64,000 nucleotides of DNA from Dethiobacter sp. (GTDB lineage: Bacteria; Bacillota; Dethiobacteria; DTU022; UBA8154). Numbering within the stretch: position 1 is the stretch's first letter; each line of letters begins with the position of its first letter. Where the stretch lies: the NCBI GenBank assembly GCA_020725665.1, contig DYEO01000009.1, positions 1 through 64,000 on the forward strand, in the 5' to 3' direction. Made by a program: the position numbers and the translations under genes. Shown here piece after piece: positions 16,869 through 26,020 of the stretch. The notes under the pieces are model-generated. The model searched no databases. It was not told the origin of the DNA and worked only from the letters and a program-made list of their open reading frames with translations.

Positions 16869-18125
16869 TTATCCGAAAGTCAGGCTGAAGATTTTTCTAA
16901 GGGATACTTTGCGGGCAGGGGCTTTCTCCTCTTCCGTAAAGCCGCTGCATACTTTTTCGGCGAGCCGGCAAAGGTCCCGGGAAATTTCACTGCCGCCCTG
17001 TTCCATTACCAGGGGGACACCCCGGTTAATGGAGCTAACCACCGCTTTTTCATCATCGGCCACGTTGTGGCTGATATGGTGATCCAGGCTGTGTTCCAGT
17101 TCAGCTATGTCGATACCGGGGTCGAGGTTTGCCTGGTTAAGAATAACACGCACCTTTTCTCCCAATTCCAGGGAGTTTAAAACATCCAGGCCGGAGCGGG
17201 CGTTTTTGATGGTGGCGATATCCCGGCGTACGGGCAACAGGATCAGATCCGCCTGTTCCAGGGCCAGGAGTGTTATATCACCAAAAAAGGTGGATGTATC
17301 GATAATAACGCAGTCGAACAATTCCTTTAAAATCTTTATTATCTGCTCGACATGCCCTACGCTAATCTTTTCCGCTTCCGGGGGAGAAACAGGCGCCGCC
17401 AGTACAGCAACACCGGAAAGGTGGCGGATTAAACTCCCCTCCAGTTGCGCGGCGCCGATCCTGTCTTCCTCTGAAACGAGATCGGCAATAGTACGCGTCC
17501 CGCTGAGGTTGAACATCACGGCAATGTCGCCGAACTGCAGATCAAGATCAACCAGGGCCACTTTCCGTTTCTTTTTTGCCAGGGCCACGGCCAGATTGCC
17601 TGCAAGGAAGGTCTTGCCGCTTCCGCCCTTGCCGCTGAAAAAAGATATTACTTTATAAACACCCCTTGTACGTTCTTCCCGCTCTGCTGTTACCTGCACT
17701 CCGGCAAGGAGCTTGCCATGGTTGCGCTCCTGCCCCGTGCGGTAAACCTGGCGAATCGTTGCGGCCATATCCTCGCTGCTCAGGGGCTTAACCAGGTAAT
17801 CCCGCGCTCCCGCTACCATAGCCTTGCGCAGGTATTCCTGTTCACCCTGGATGGAGATGATGATGACGGAGACGTGGGGGTGAGATCGGGTGAGGGCTTC
17901 CGTGGCGGCGATACCGTCCAACACAGGCATATTAATATCCATCAGGACCACATCGGGAGAGCACTTGTCAATGCATTCCAGGGCTTCCTGACCGTTTCCT
18001 GCCTCCCCGCAGACCTCCATATCATCCTCGAAGTAGAGCAGCCGCCGGATATCTGTACGTGTTTGTTGTATATCATCAACGATAAGTACCCTGATTTTTG
18101 CCGCCGGTTCGCTTTTTCCCGTCAT
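16869..18125 (-). CDS. CpaE/TadZ-type pilus localisation protein with an intact receiver domain
   Basis: A 418-residue fusion. Residues 8-125 form a CheY-like receiver with the full acidic set (VLIVDDIQQ, phosphoacceptor in VVLMDINMPV, lysine in YLVKPLS). Residues from about 155 are a MinD/ParA-type ATPase with the deviant Walker A SGKGGSGKTFLAGNLAVAL, LVDLDLQFGDIAVMF and VIIDTSTFFGD. TadZ/CpaE proteins place the pilus machine at a cell pole; in many the receiver is degenerate, whereas here it keeps the phosphorylatable Asp, so control by a kinase is possible. Lies between cpaB and tadA. Confidence 0.92.
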   Translation of the reverse strand: MTGKSEPAAKIRVLIVDDIQQTRTDIRRLLYFEDDMEVCGEAGNGQEALECIDKCSPDVVLMDINMPVLDGIAATEALTRSHPHVSVIIISIQGEQEYLRKAMVAGARDYLVKPLSSEDMAATIRQVYRTGQERNHGKLLAGVQVTAEREERTRGVYKVISFFSGKGGSGKTFLAGNLAVALAKKKRKVALVDLDLQFGDIAVMFNLSGTRTIADLVSEEDRIGAAQLEGSLIRHLSGVAVLAAPVSPPEAEKISVGHVEQIIKILKELFDCVIIDTSTFFGDITLLALEQADLILLPVRRDIATIKNARSGLDVLNSLELGEKVRVILNQANLDPGIDIAELEHSLDHHISHNVADDEKAVVSSINRGVPLVMEQGGSEISRDLCRLAEKVCSGFTEEEKAPARKVSLRKIFSLTFG

Positions 18126-18127
18126 CC

Positions 18128-18871
18128 TTACTCATCTCCTTGGGACAGTAACTGTGAGGTGTTAACACGGGTAACATAATCATTCATGGTAAACGGCGCC
18201 TGGTGGGGCCTGCCCTCATCACCGGCTCCCCGCAGCAGCAGGCGAATGCTCCCCCGCTCCGCCGCCAGCACCAGTTTCTGGGCTTCCTCCGGCGATACTT
18301 CCAGGGTAACAGTAAGAGCCGGTTGTACCTTCTGCCCTCCGGCGGTCATGCTCTGACCCACCGCCAGCACCCGCAGATCCTGCACAAAGATGGTGGCGTA
18401 AGCAAGGTTTGCATCTGTCCCCTTCTGTTCAAGCACAGCAACCACGTCCACCTGGTCCCCCGGCAGGAGCATGTTGCCCACAGCGATTACCTCGTTTACC
18501 GCCACAGCCATGGCCCTCTTCCCCGGTGTGATGAAGTAAGCGAGCCCGCCATGCGTCTCCCCGGGGAAAACCAGTTTCTCCCGGATCAGTGGTTCACCCG
18601 GGTAGAAAGGCACCCTGGCCATGGCGCCGGAAACATCATCCTTGCGTTGCAGGGCATCGCTACGCACCTGGCTCAAGGGAACCTCCTTATTAATCAACAT
18701 CTCTGCAGTAATTTTCGTATGGGCGGGAATATGCTCCTTTACCACCGGTACAATGGCATAACCGATATCCTGTTTGACCTGCTGCTCCAACTGCTGGAGA
18801 TAGAGATAGACTGCCCCCGCCGCCAGCAGAGCAAAAAGGAGGGCCATGATAAAGTAGCCTTTCTGCCGCAT
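18128..18871 (-). CDS. cpaB: Flp pilus assembly protein CpaB/RcpC
   Basis: A 247-residue protein with one N-terminal membrane helix (IMALLFALLAAGAVYLYL) and an SAF domain at about 40-105 (IPAHTKITAEMLINKEVPLSQV, PGEPLIREKLV), then the RcpC-type region with AVAVNEVIAVGNMLLPGDQVDVVAV and VTLEVSPEEAQKLVLAAERG. It works at the cell envelope in the Tad machine; in Gram-negatives it partners the RcpA secretin, which is absent here as expected for a single-membrane cell. Its stop lies two bases before the CpaE start. Confidence 0.92.
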   Translation of the reverse strand: MRQKGYFIMALLFALLAAGAVYLYLQQLEQQVKQDIGYAIVPVVKEHIPAHTKITAEMLINKEVPLSQVRSDALQRKDDVSGAMARVPFYPGEPLIREKLVFPGETHGGLAYFITPGKRAMAVAVNEVIAVGNMLLPGDQVDVVAVLEQKGTDANLAYATIFVQDLRVLAVGQSMTAGGQKVQPALTVTLEVSPEEAQKLVLAAERGSIRLLLRGAGDEGRPHQAPFTMNDYVTRVNTSQLLSQGDE

Positions 18872-18930
18872 TGATTCATCTCCCTCCCGGATGTAACCCG
18901 TTTAAAGCGGGTTTCCATTTACTAGACCAT

Positions 18931-19875
18931 CTATTCCACCAAGTTTACGGCATAGATGCCGTATGGCGTAATGCTTCGATCCACGGGGCCGGTAGACATA
19001 ATCTCCACAAATGTTCCGGTTACAATATTTTCATTGCCCGGTTTGGGCGGGTTATTCTTATCGATGAAGAAGGCGGCAAAACTCACGACCTTCACTTTTT
19101 TCTTATCGGCAAGGTAACGGATTACTGGGATATAGACAAGCAACGGGCAGCCGGGTTGAAAATTTTCCAGGGTACAGCCGCAGTTGGCGCCAATAAGGTC
19201 CCCGATCCCCTGCGCAGTGGGACCGGACATGTTTCCCTGCTCCGTGTCCAGCTCGTCACCGATGGAAATGAGCTGGGAGTAACCTTTTTTAATGTTTTCC
19301 CGGTACCTGCTGGCCCCCGTCCCCCCCAGGGCCAGGGCACCGTAACTGCCGGGTTCCAAGCCTGTCTCCTTCCATTCGGAATATTTCAGGGAGTACTTCA
19401 CGCCAAACTGGAGGGGCTGCTCGATAACACTAAAAGGTGCAAGGCCCCTAATGCCGGCCACAGGACCGGCAATTGCCCGCGCTCGGGCCGTAACATTTGC
19501 CCCTGTCTTGCCAAAGATGCGGGCAAATATGAACTCTACCCCATTCTCCACCTGCACCACAATTTCTCCCAACTCAGGTAAGACGCTGGCTGTTACCTTA
19601 TGGGGATCAACCCCGTTCCATTCCGCGTAAGCCACGGCACATGCCTGTGCAAGTGCAGGGAAAGCGGCGTTTCTAATGAGTTCCTGGGCCCCGGCCAGGG
19701 CGGCCGCATCGGCGGCGGTAACGAGCCGTCGCCTTTCCAGGGCCACCACCCCGTAATCCATAACAAGGGCGGAACAGCCCAGGAGGGCTACCAGGCCGAG
19801 TGAGACCATAATCAATACGCTCCCCCGCTCATCATGCTTTTTTTGATAAAACCGCTTAAACAATTTGTAAAGCAT
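18931..19875 (-). CDS. TadG-like pseudopilin-type protein
   Basis: A 314-residue protein beginning with a basic stretch, DERGSVLIMVSLGLVALLGCSALVMDYG and ERRRLVTAADAAALAGAQEL, the signature of Tad-like proteins (TadG N-terminal domain) whose helix sits in the membrane. The rest is an exported beta-rich domain with two cysteines close together (NCGCTLENF). It has no von Willebrand domain, so it is shorter than classical TadG. I chose the ATG at 19875 for its GGGAGG site; it overlaps the tadE 3' end by 20 bases. Confidence 0.85.
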   Translation of the reverse strand: MLYKLFKRFYQKKHDERGSVLIMVSLGLVALLGCSALVMDYGVVALERRRLVTAADAAALAGAQELIRNAAFPALAQACAVAYAEWNGVDPHKVTASVLPELGEIVVQVENGVEFIFARIFGKTGANVTARARAIAGPVAGIRGLAPFSVIEQPLQFGVKYSLKYSEWKETGLEPGSYGALALGGTGASRYRENIKKGYSQLISIGDELDTEQGNMSGPTAQGIGDLIGANCGCTLENFQPGCPLLVYIPVIRYLADKKKVKVVSFAAFFIDKNNPPKPGNENIVTGTFVEIMSTGPVDRSITPYGIYAVNLVE

Positions 19876-20299
19876 TTTCGCTTCCTCCCGCAACATTTTC
19901 CACACGCATAACCGCCTCCGCTGAGAGGCTAAAAACCCCGTCCGTCAGCACGACGGGCAGGGGCATGATGACGGGACATCCGGCCGAAACCTGAATGCGC
20001 ACCTGCCCACCGAAAACCTTTGCTCCCTCGGGCACTATTACAACCTGCACATCGCTGAGCAGGGGCGACGCGGCCAGCATATCCTCCACACGTTCTCTCA
20101 CTACCAGGTTGGCGGCGCCGGTGGCGGCCAGGCGGGCCCCCTCCCGCGCCGCGCTGCTGAGAGCGATCTGTCCGCTGAAAACAAAGCCGAACTGGACAAT
20201 CCCCAGCAGGATCAACAGCAGGAAGGGCAGTACCAGTGCCATCTCCACCAGGGACTGGCCCTCTTCATTGTTGCAATGCCGGTATAAAAAATAGCCCAT
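19856..20299 (-). CDS. tadE: TadE-like minor pseudopilin
   Basis: A 147-residue protein with the TadE motif: NNEEGQSLVEMALVLPFLLL, a prepilin-like cleavage context followed by a hydrophobic helix carrying Glu five residues in. After the helix come ALSSAAREGARLAATG, typical of TadE/TadF, and an exported domain. TadE pseudopilins are thought to be processed by the TadV peptidase and to join the pilus base or tip. Between flp and tadE lies a GC-rich hairpin that could raise flp expression relative to this gene. Confidence 0.9.
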   Translation of the reverse strand: MGYFLYRHCNNEEGQSLVEMALVLPFLLLILLGIVQFGFVFSGQIALSSAAREGARLAATGAANLVVRERVEDMLAASPLLSDVQVVIVPEGAKVFGGQVRIQVSAGCPVIMPLPVVLTDGVFSLSAEAVMRVENVAGGSENALQIV

Positions 20300-20329
20300 T
20301 TTTTTACATCCCTTCCTTAAACAGCCCTG

Positions 20330-20350
20330 CCCCGCCCCATAAGGGCGGGG
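20330..20350 (-). other. GC hairpin between flp and tadE
   Basis: CCCCGCCC, five bases, GGGCGGGG: an 8-bp stem of only G-C pairs, with no U-run after it on the minus strand. It may act as a weak attenuator or protect the 3' end of an abundant flp transcript, a common arrangement for major pilins. Confidence 0.5.
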
Positions 20351-20382
20351 CCGGTTGGCAAAAGCTACTGATTATTCCGTTG

Positions 20383-20559
20383 TTACTGCGTTACTGCAGA
20401 AATTCCGCCAGTAATTCGATCAAACACAGCCTCAAGTTGCCCTCCCAGCAGCGTTAAAGCTCCAATCACTACTACGGCAATAAGCGCCAGGATTAAACCG
20501 TACTCCGCCATCCCCTGCCCCTCTTCCTCCCGCACCAGCCTGTTAAAAAATTGTTTCAT
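20383..20559 (-). CDS. flp: Flp/Fap-type major pilin
   Basis: A 58-residue prepilin: MKQFFNRLVREEEGQG, then MAEYGLILALIAVVVIGAL. Cleavage after the last glycine would leave a mature pilin of about 42 residues with the conserved Glu-Tyr pair of Flp pilins at positions 3-4 and a single hydrophobic helix. The ATG at 20557-20559 has GGGAGGTG seven bases upstream. First gene of the tad operon; the peptidase for it is at 13035. Confidence 0.95.
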   Translation of the reverse strand: MKQFFNRLVREEEGQGMAEYGLILALIAVVVIGALTLLGGQLEAVFDRITGGISAVTQ

Positions 20560-20595
20560 TGGTGACACCTCCCCATTTATATTCCTCGTACTTTT

Positions 20596-20661
20596 ATTAT
20601 AGGGGGAAGGCAGAGTGCAGGGAATCGAGCAATAGTCACAATTTTTGCAGGACTTAAGTCC
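20596..20661 (-). promoter_or_regulatory. Probable flp promoter with an upstream palindrome
   Basis: On the minus strand a TATAAT box lies at 20601-20596, about 37 bases before the flp start. No good -35 hexamer is seen, which suggests activator dependence. A 12-bp perfect palindrome GGACTTAAGTCC at 20650-20661 is centred about 60 bases upstream of the expected transcript start, a usual position for a NarL/DegU-family activator; the DegU-like gene ends only 35 bases away. Confidence 0.4.
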
Positions 20662-20696
20662 CATTTTTTGTCGAAGGGATGTGAGCGTGCCACATG

Positions 20697-21347
20697 CTAG
20701 AGGCGGGCGAGCCTGTTTTTCAGGGCGTAGAGTACAGCCTGGGTGCGGTCTTCCACGCCTATTTTGCGAAATATATTGGTGAGGTGATTCTTTACTGTCT
20801 TCTCGCTGATAAAGAGCCTGCGGGCAATCTCACGGTTGCTCTCACCCCTGGTCACGTGCTCCAGCACTTCCCGTTCCCGTGCGGTGAGGCAGGGCCGTTC
20901 CCCGGCCTCGCCGGCGGCCATACGGCGGAATTCCCCCATCATCTTGCGTGTAACAGAGGGGTGAAAAACAAAATCCCCGGCACAAACCTGCGTAATGCTG
21001 TCAACTAGGGCATCAGCGCTCACATCTTTTAAAAGATAACCGGAAATACCGGCGCTGACCAGTTCGCAGACGTATTCCTCGTCTTCGTGAATGGTAAGGG
21101 CGATGATTGCCGTATGCGGCTGCTGTTCCTTAATGCGCCGGGCAGCCTCGATGCCGTTCATCTCCGGCATGTTGATGTCCATAAGAATAACATCGGGAGT
21201 TAGTTCGGCGGCCAGCTGCACAGCCTCCCGTCCGTTTGCCGCATCTCCCACTACGGTGATCCCCGGCTCCAGAGCCAGGATTTTCTTAAGCCCGTCGCGG
21301 ATCAGCGTATGATCGTCAGCCAGGAGCACCCGGATCTCCTTCATCAC
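20697..21347 (-). CDS. NarL/DegU-family response regulator
   Basis: A 216-residue regulator: receiver domain with VLLADDHTLIRDGL, phosphoacceptor in VILMDINMPEMNG (about residue 56), and K in YLLKDVSADA; then a LuxR-type helix-turn-helix from about residue 150 (LTAREREVLEHVTRGESNREIARRLFISEKTVKNHLTNIF). Co-transcribed with and overlapping (four bases) the DegS-like kinase gene. Its place next to flp makes the pilus operon a plausible target. Confidence 0.93.
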   Translation of the reverse strand: MMKEIRVLLADDHTLIRDGLKKILALEPGITVVGDAANGREAVQLAAELTPDVILMDINMPEMNGIEAARRIKEQQPHTAIIALTIHEDEEYVCELVSAGISGYLLKDVSADALVDSITQVCAGDFVFHPSVTRKMMGEFRRMAAGEAGERPCLTAREREVLEHVTRGESNREIARRLFISEKTVKNHLTNIFRKIGVEDRTQAVLYALKNRLARL

Positions 21348-22513
21348 CGTTTCACCTTCTCACTGCTTTCTTTGACCGGGATCCTCACAAAAATGTCCGT
21401 CCCCTGTTGCGGTCCGGTAATTATTTTAAGTTCACCCTCAAGCAGTTCCACTCGTTCGCGCATTCCCAATAAACCAAAGCTTTCACCCTTTTCACCATCC
21501 ATCACCTGTGCAAGGTCAAAACCCTGCCCGTCATCCTTGACACGCAGGTTTACCCGGGTTTCCACCTGCTCCACGTGCACAATTACCGTGCCGGCCCGCG
21601 CATGTTTACTTACATTGCTGAGCGCCTCCTGGATAATGCGGAATATGGCAATCTCCAGGGTATTGCTCAGGCGCACCTGGTTGTTGCCGGCAGTTTTAAA
21701 TTCAACTGAAATATTGTTTTTCTCCTGAAACTCGGCAATATATCTATTCAGTGCCGGAATAATCCCCAGATCATCCAGCACCATGGGACGGAGCTCAAAG
21801 ATGATCCTGCGTACTTCCTGCAAGCTGTTTTTTACCATTTCCTTCAGGGAAATCAATTCCTGGCGTAAATCCTCGGGATGCCTGTCCATCAGTTTTTCGC
21901 AGATTTCCGCCCGCAGCACCAGGTTGGCCATGGATTGGGCCGGCCCGTCATGGATTTCACGGGCTACCCTTTTGCGCTCTTCCTCCTGGGCCCTGATAAT
22001 GCGCAGCCCCAGGAGCTGCCGCTGCTGCATCTCTTCGAGTTTAAGCCCGACCCCCACCAGATTGCTTACCAGGAAACTCAGGGCAATCCCCACAGTGGAA
22101 ACCAGGTTTTCTGCCCGCGCCACGTAATCATTCATGCGGCGTACGGAAATCTCCATCTGATCGCGCATGATGCGCATCTGGGCCTCTTGTCCCCGCAATA
22201 GCCCAAGCTGGATCTGAATCTCCCTGGCGTGATTGTAAGCGTTTCTTATATCCGTTTCCGTATATTTTTCAAAGTCCCGGCTTACTTCCATCAACCGCAG
22301 GCGCGCTTCTTTTTCCTCTTTCTCCATGCGGTCAACCTGTGTAATTATATCCAATGTTTCTTTTTGTACTTTTTTAAGGCTGGCGCGCAAATCTTTGAGC
22401 TCCGCATGGGCCGTCTCCGCAAAATCTGTGATCTGCTGCTTACCCTCTTCCAGGTGTTTAACCGTATCCTTAATTATTTGATCCAATATTTTCAGGTCGA
22501 CTTTTTCTTTCAT
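21344..22513 (-). CDS. DegS-like cytoplasmic sensor histidine kinase
   Basis: A 389-residue kinase with no membrane helix. The first 170 residues are predicted coiled coil (long runs of Glu, Lys, Leu heptads) as in DegS. Then HisKA_3 with the phospho-histidine in KRVAREIHDGPAQSMAN (about residue 190) and a HATPase domain (EALSNVSKHARAG, VKDDGQGFD, GLLGMRERVELLEG). It should phosphorylate the regulator encoded downstream. Starts with ATG behind GGTGGGAAG. Confidence 0.93.
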   Translation of the reverse strand: MKEKVDLKILDQIIKDTVKHLEEGKQQITDFAETAHAELKDLRASLKKVQKETLDIITQVDRMEKEEKEARLRLMEVSRDFEKYTETDIRNAYNHAREIQIQLGLLRGQEAQMRIMRDQMEISVRRMNDYVARAENLVSTVGIALSFLVSNLVGVGLKLEEMQQRQLLGLRIIRAQEEERKRVAREIHDGPAQSMANLVLRAEICEKLMDRHPEDLRQELISLKEMVKNSLQEVRRIIFELRPMVLDDLGIIPALNRYIAEFQEKNNISVEFKTAGNNQVRLSNTLEIAIFRIIQEALSNVSKHARAGTVIVHVEQVETRVNLRVKDDGQGFDLAQVMDGEKGESFGLLGMRERVELLEGELKIITGPQQGTDIFVRIPVKESSEKVKR

Positions 22514-22567
22514 CAGGCACTTCCCACCTGTCCCGCTTTTTAAATCATAAATAGGCGGCCACGAGTA

Positions 22568-22936
22568 TTAGAGAAAACGCTTAATCTCCTGCCACAGTTC
22601 TTCCGGACGGAATGGTTTTGTCATAAAGGAATCGGCACCGGCTGCCATGGCCTCATCCCTATCTTTCTGTTCCGTCCTGGCGGTGAGGACAATCACGGGA
22701 ATATGCTTTGTCTCCGCATGCGCTTTAAGCTGTTGACAGACCTCATTCCCATGCAATCCGGGAAGCATCAGGTCCAGCAGGATCAGGTCCGGTTTCTCCG
22801 AAACAGCTGTATCCAAAACCTTCTTCCCGTCTTCCACGACAATTACCTTGAAAGCGGCAATCTCCAGGCAGGTTTTCACCCCTAAAATAATGTTCTTCTC
22901 ATCTTCTACCAGCAGTATCTTCTTTCCAATCGGCAT
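22568..22936 (-). CDS. Single-domain CheY-like response regulator
   Basis: A 122-residue stand-alone receiver: KILLVEDEKNIILGV, phosphoacceptor in DLILLDLMLPGLHG (about residue 54), VLTARTEQKDRDEAMAAGADSF and MTKPFRPEEL. There is no output domain, so it must act through protein contacts. It sits between the PAS kinase (46 bases upstream) and the DegS-like gene, and could be a target of either kinase or a phosphate sink. Confidence 0.92.
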   Translation of the reverse strand: MPIGKKILLVEDEKNIILGVKTCLEIAAFKVIVVEDGKKVLDTAVSEKPDLILLDLMLPGLHGNEVCQQLKAHAETKHIPVIVLTARTEQKDRDEAMAAGADSFMTKPFRPEELWQEIKRFL

Positions 22937-22982
22937 TCGCTTATCCTCCTTTCAATCAATAATGCATGTTTTTCACCGCTGC

Positions 22983-24026
22983 TCAGCTATGGCCAACCGG
23001 GATGGTAAAAGTAAACGTGGACCCCTTACCGAGCTCGCTTTTCACCCAGATCTCCCCGCCGTGGGCCTCCACGATCTCCTTACAGATGGTCAAACCCAGC
23101 CCGGCGCCGCCGCCGGGCGAATCGCCGTTCTTGATCTGAATAAATTTTTGGAAGATCTTTTCATGATACTCGGGAGCTATACCCTTCCCCGTATCCTGCA
23201 CGGAAAAATATATCATTGTTCCCTTGCGCATGGCCTTGATCGTGATCGATCCTCCTTCTCCGGTATAGCGCAGGGCATTGCCAACCAGGTTGGTGATCAC
23301 CCAGATAATCTTGTTGATATCCGAGCGGATCAGGGGCAGGTCGGGCGGCAGTTTGGTATAGAGGGCAATCTTGCGTTTCTCCGCCTGCAGTTTCAGTGTC
23401 CCCAGAGCAGCTTTGATCATACGGTAAACACTTGATTCTTCCATCTCCATGGCGATGCTCCCCGTCTCCATGCGGGAAAGTTCAAGCAGGTTATCGGCAA
23501 TACGCAGCAGCCGGCCGCAATCTTCTTCAATGGCATCCAGAATCTCCCGCCCCCGCTCCGTCAATTCACCAAGTTGACCTGTCTTCATCATCGCCACACC
23601 CATAATAATGGAAGTAAGTGGCGTACGAAATTCGTGGGAAGCGGTGGTAAAGAAATCTGTCTTCATCTGTTCGATCTCTTTTAGTATGGTCACGTCGACC
23701 ATGGATGTGACCACCGACTCCACTTCCCCCTTCGCGGTGAAGATGGGCGTTACAGAGATCTTGTGATATCTTTTCCGTCCTTTCCGCTGCAGGGTAATAA
23801 TGGAGTTTTCATAGGTAAGTTTTGGCGTGCGTCCGAAGAAAACCGTATCGTCAAGCAGGTTTTTCAGTTGCGGAGCATCCACAAGTTCGCCGATCCTTTT
23901 CCCCGCAACCTCCTCAGCGTTTACATTCAGCAATTCCTGTGCTTTGCGGTTCAGGGAGACAATGCGGTGCTCCCTGTCAGTAACTACAACCGCTTCCGCC
24001 AGTTGGGTATAGATTTTTTTATACAA
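22983..24026 (-). CDS. PAS-domain sensor histidine kinase
   Basis: A 347-residue soluble kinase. PAS domain at about 5-115 ([22 protein letters not shown]), HisKA with [19 protein letters not shown] (phospho-His about residue 132), and HATPase_c with N box [16 protein letters not shown]1 [11 protein letters not shown] and G2 [20 protein letters not shown]. No membrane segment, so the signal is probably intracellular, through the PAS pocket. First gene of a four-gene regulator operon that ends next to flp. Confidence 0.93.
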   Translation of the reverse strand: MYKKIYTQLAEAVVVTDREHRIVSLNRKAQELLNVNAEEVAGKRIGELVDAPQLKNLLDDTVFFGRTPKLTYENSIITLQRKGRKRYHKISVTPIFTAKGEVESVVTSMVDVTILKEIEQMKTDFFTTASHEFRTPLTSIIMGVAMMKTGQLGELTERGREILDAIEEDCGRLLRIADNLLELSRMETGSIAMEMEESSVYRMIKAALGTLKLQAEKRKIALYTKLPPDLPLIRSDINKIIWVITNLVGNALRYTGEGGSITIKAMRKGTMIYFSVQDTGKGIAPEYHEKIFQKFIQIKNGDSPGGGAGLGLTICKEIVEAHGGEIWVKSELGKGSTFTFTIPVGHS

Positions 24027-24127
24027 GATTTTAAGCTCCTTCGATAATTCTCCATTAACATTATAACATTAAATACCAGATATGCGCTATCATTGAAAAT
24101 TGTTTCCAGAGCAGAAAGCCAGGTATG

Positions 24128-24155
24128 CCCGGGGTAAACCAAATTTGACCCCGGG
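24128..24155. other. Hairpin in the divergent intergenic region
   Basis: CCCGGGGT and ACCCCGGG are separated by 12 bases. It lies between the divergent PAS-kinase gene and the comB remnant, so it is either a leader structure or a protein site; no U-run follows on either strand. Confidence 0.4.
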
Positions 24156-24201
24156 AATATTATAAAGTTGTGCAGATTAATGGTGGGGGTGCTGATTTCG
24201 G

Positions 24202-24781
24202 ATGTTTGTGGACCTGGCTTTAACATATCAACAAATCGAACCGCAAGACGTGGAGAATAAGACTTGCATTGTCATCGATACTCTGAGAGCGACAAGTACA
24301 ATTGTGACCGCGCTGCATTTTGGGTGTATTGCCAAAATACCGGCCCTTTCCGTGGAAGATGCACTGCAGCTACATAAGAAACATGACGATTATATACTCA
24401 GCGGTGAATACGAGGGGGGACACTTAAAAAATTTCAAAATGGGGAATTCTCCCCTGGAGTATACAAGAGGATTACTTTACGGCGGGCTGTTTGCTCAATG
24501 AGCTTTTACAGTTTAAAATGGGCGTTTGCTACTCCAACCTGGCTTATGCAGCCTTAAGTTTTTATGTATCCGCAAAAAAAGAGCAAAATATTTCTGTCCT
24601 GGAACTCCTGAAAATTTCCGACAACGGGAAAAGGTTGTTTGCCGCGGGGGCACTGGCTGACCTTGAACACTGCTGCCGGATCAATACCTTTCCTGTTGTC
24701 CCGTTATATAAGGAAGGCGTGATTAAAAGAGCCGGGGATTTTTATTTTGGCATAAAGCCGGAAAACGGGGTGATCCTATAA
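24202..24781 (+). pseudogene. Remnant of a ComB-type 2-phosphosulfolactate phosphatase gene
   Basis: The first part (24202-24501) reads DVENKTCIVIDTLRATSTIVTAL and EYEGGHLKNFKMGNSP, matching the ComB N-terminal half with the acidic ligand residues. The second part (24491-24781) continues in another frame with VLELLKISDNGKRLF, AGALADLEHCCRINTFPVVP, the ComB C-terminus. The middle third (about 40-50 residues, including the TTNGT region of the family) is missing and the halves are out of frame. ComB normally removes phosphate in coenzyme M or sulfolactate metabolism; this copy is dead. Confidence 0.8.
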
Positions 24782-24855
24782 AGGAAAAACCAAACGAACA
24801 GCCAGGCTGGAGGGTCTAAGCAATAAATGGGATAAGGGGTAAAAAATTCCTGAAG

Positions 24856-25854
24856 TTGGCTATGCTCATGCAGGCCCTCTTAAAAAGCAGGCTCTGGGGA
24901 AAACCTTTTTTTCTTTCTCACCTGGTCACCACACGTTGCAACTGCTCCTGCCCCATGTGCCTGTGGCGCGATAACAGCGGTAAAGTTACAGAGATGACGG
25001 CCGATGAAATCGGCAAATTCTACCGGGACAGCAGGCAAAACGGGTTTATCGGCACGGCAATCTGGGGGGGAGAGCCTCTCCTACGCCAGGATCTGGGTCA
25101 AATACTGCACCATGCCCGGTCATACGGGCTTACCACTCTGCTGATCAGCAACGGCTTCTATCTGAAAGAACGCCTCGGTGATCTGGCCCCCAGGCTTGAT
25201 GCTGTGATTGTTTCCCTGGATTATGCCGACGAGAAACACGACCGGCTGCGGGGCTGCCCCGGTCTTTTCCGCCGCGCCGTCGAAGCCGTTGAACACTTAC
25301 GCGCGCACCATCCCCGCGTAAAAGTGCTTTTAAACTGCCTGATCCTGCGTGACAATGAGAGCAGCCTGCTCCCCCTGGCCGAGTTGGCCCGTGATTTGGG
25401 TGTTTCCTTTTATGCCTGCCCGGTTAAAGGGGAAAGGAGCGAAGGGAAGGAATATCCTACAAAAAATTGGAAGACCGATTATGACTACGAAAGCAGGATC
25501 GGGCAAAAATTAACCGGCCTGAAGCAAGCTGGTTATTCCCTGAATAATTCTTATACTTACCTGAACGAGTACCTGGAAAAGAAGCAGCCTTTCCAATGCT
25601 ACCTTCCCCGTATTGCCCTGATCGTGCAGCCGGACGGAAACATAAACCACTGCATGGAAGGAGCCGTTTCCCTGGGTAATGTGAAGACACGGCCGCTCCG
25701 GGAAATTTTAAGCAGTCCCCCCTACCGCCAACTGCAGCGCGAATCACCCCGTTGCAGCCGTTGCAACAATCCCAACGTCGTGGAAAGTTCCTATATGTGG
25801 CAGTTTCACCTGGAACCCCTGCTGAACGCCGCCACGGTGATGCTGCATTCTTAA
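24856..25854 (+). CDS. Radical SAM / SPASM-like protein
   Basis: A protein of about 330 residues. The SAM cluster motif CNCSCPMC (CX3CX2C) is at about residues 30-38 after FFLSHLVTTR, with the GGEP motif WGGEPLLRQDL at about 70 and an SLDYADEKHD strand at about 120. The C-terminus has CYLPRIALIVQPDGNINHCMEG and a CSRCNN pair like a short SPASM/twitch auxiliary-cluster region. Substrate unknown. The start is uncertain: TTG at 24856 and ATGs at 24862 and 24871 are in frame and none has a strong ribosome site. Confidence 0.85.
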   Translation: MAMLMQALLKSRLWGKPFFLSHLVTTRCNCSCPMCLWRDNSGKVTEMTADEIGKFYRDSRQNGFIGTAIWGGEPLLRQDLGQILHHARSYGLTTLLISNGFYLKERLGDLAPRLDAVIVSLDYADEKHDRLRGCPGLFRRAVEAVEHLRAHHPRVKVLLNCLILRDNESSLLPLAELARDLGVSFYACPVKGERSEGKEYPTKNWKTDYDYESRIGQKLTGLKQAGYSLNNSYTYLNEYLEKKQPFQCYLPRIALIVQPDGNINHCMEGAVSLGNVKTRPLREILSSPPYRQLQRESPRCSRCNNPNVVESSYMWQFHLEPLLNAATVMLHS

Positions 25855-25857
25855 GGC

Positions 25858-25992
25858 TTATCCTTTTACCTCTCTTTTACAGAACGGCAGCCCCTGTTGC
25901 TGTGCATGGTAATCGCGGCACACCTCGCAAAGGCCGTGTCGCTCACATTCCTTTTTTGGACAGGAGCATTCTTCCAGCCCGTTCTCCAGCAT
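25858..25992 (-). CDS. Small Cys-rich protein
   Basis: A 44-residue protein from the ATG at 25992, with GGGGAAAG just upstream. It holds CSCPKKECERHG and CEVCRDYHAQ followed by LPFCKR: six cysteines and two histidines in a pattern that recurs in short clostridial proteins (C-x-C-P-x3-C-x2-HG-x-C-x2-C). It probably binds a metal ion; the function is not known. It faces the radical SAM gene end to end, with the stops three bases apart. Confidence 0.65.
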   Translation of the reverse strand: MLENGLEECSCPKKECERHGLCEVCRDYHAQQQGLPFCKREVKG

Positions 25993-26020
25993 GCTTTCCC
26001 CTGCCTTTCCCTAAGTTTTA

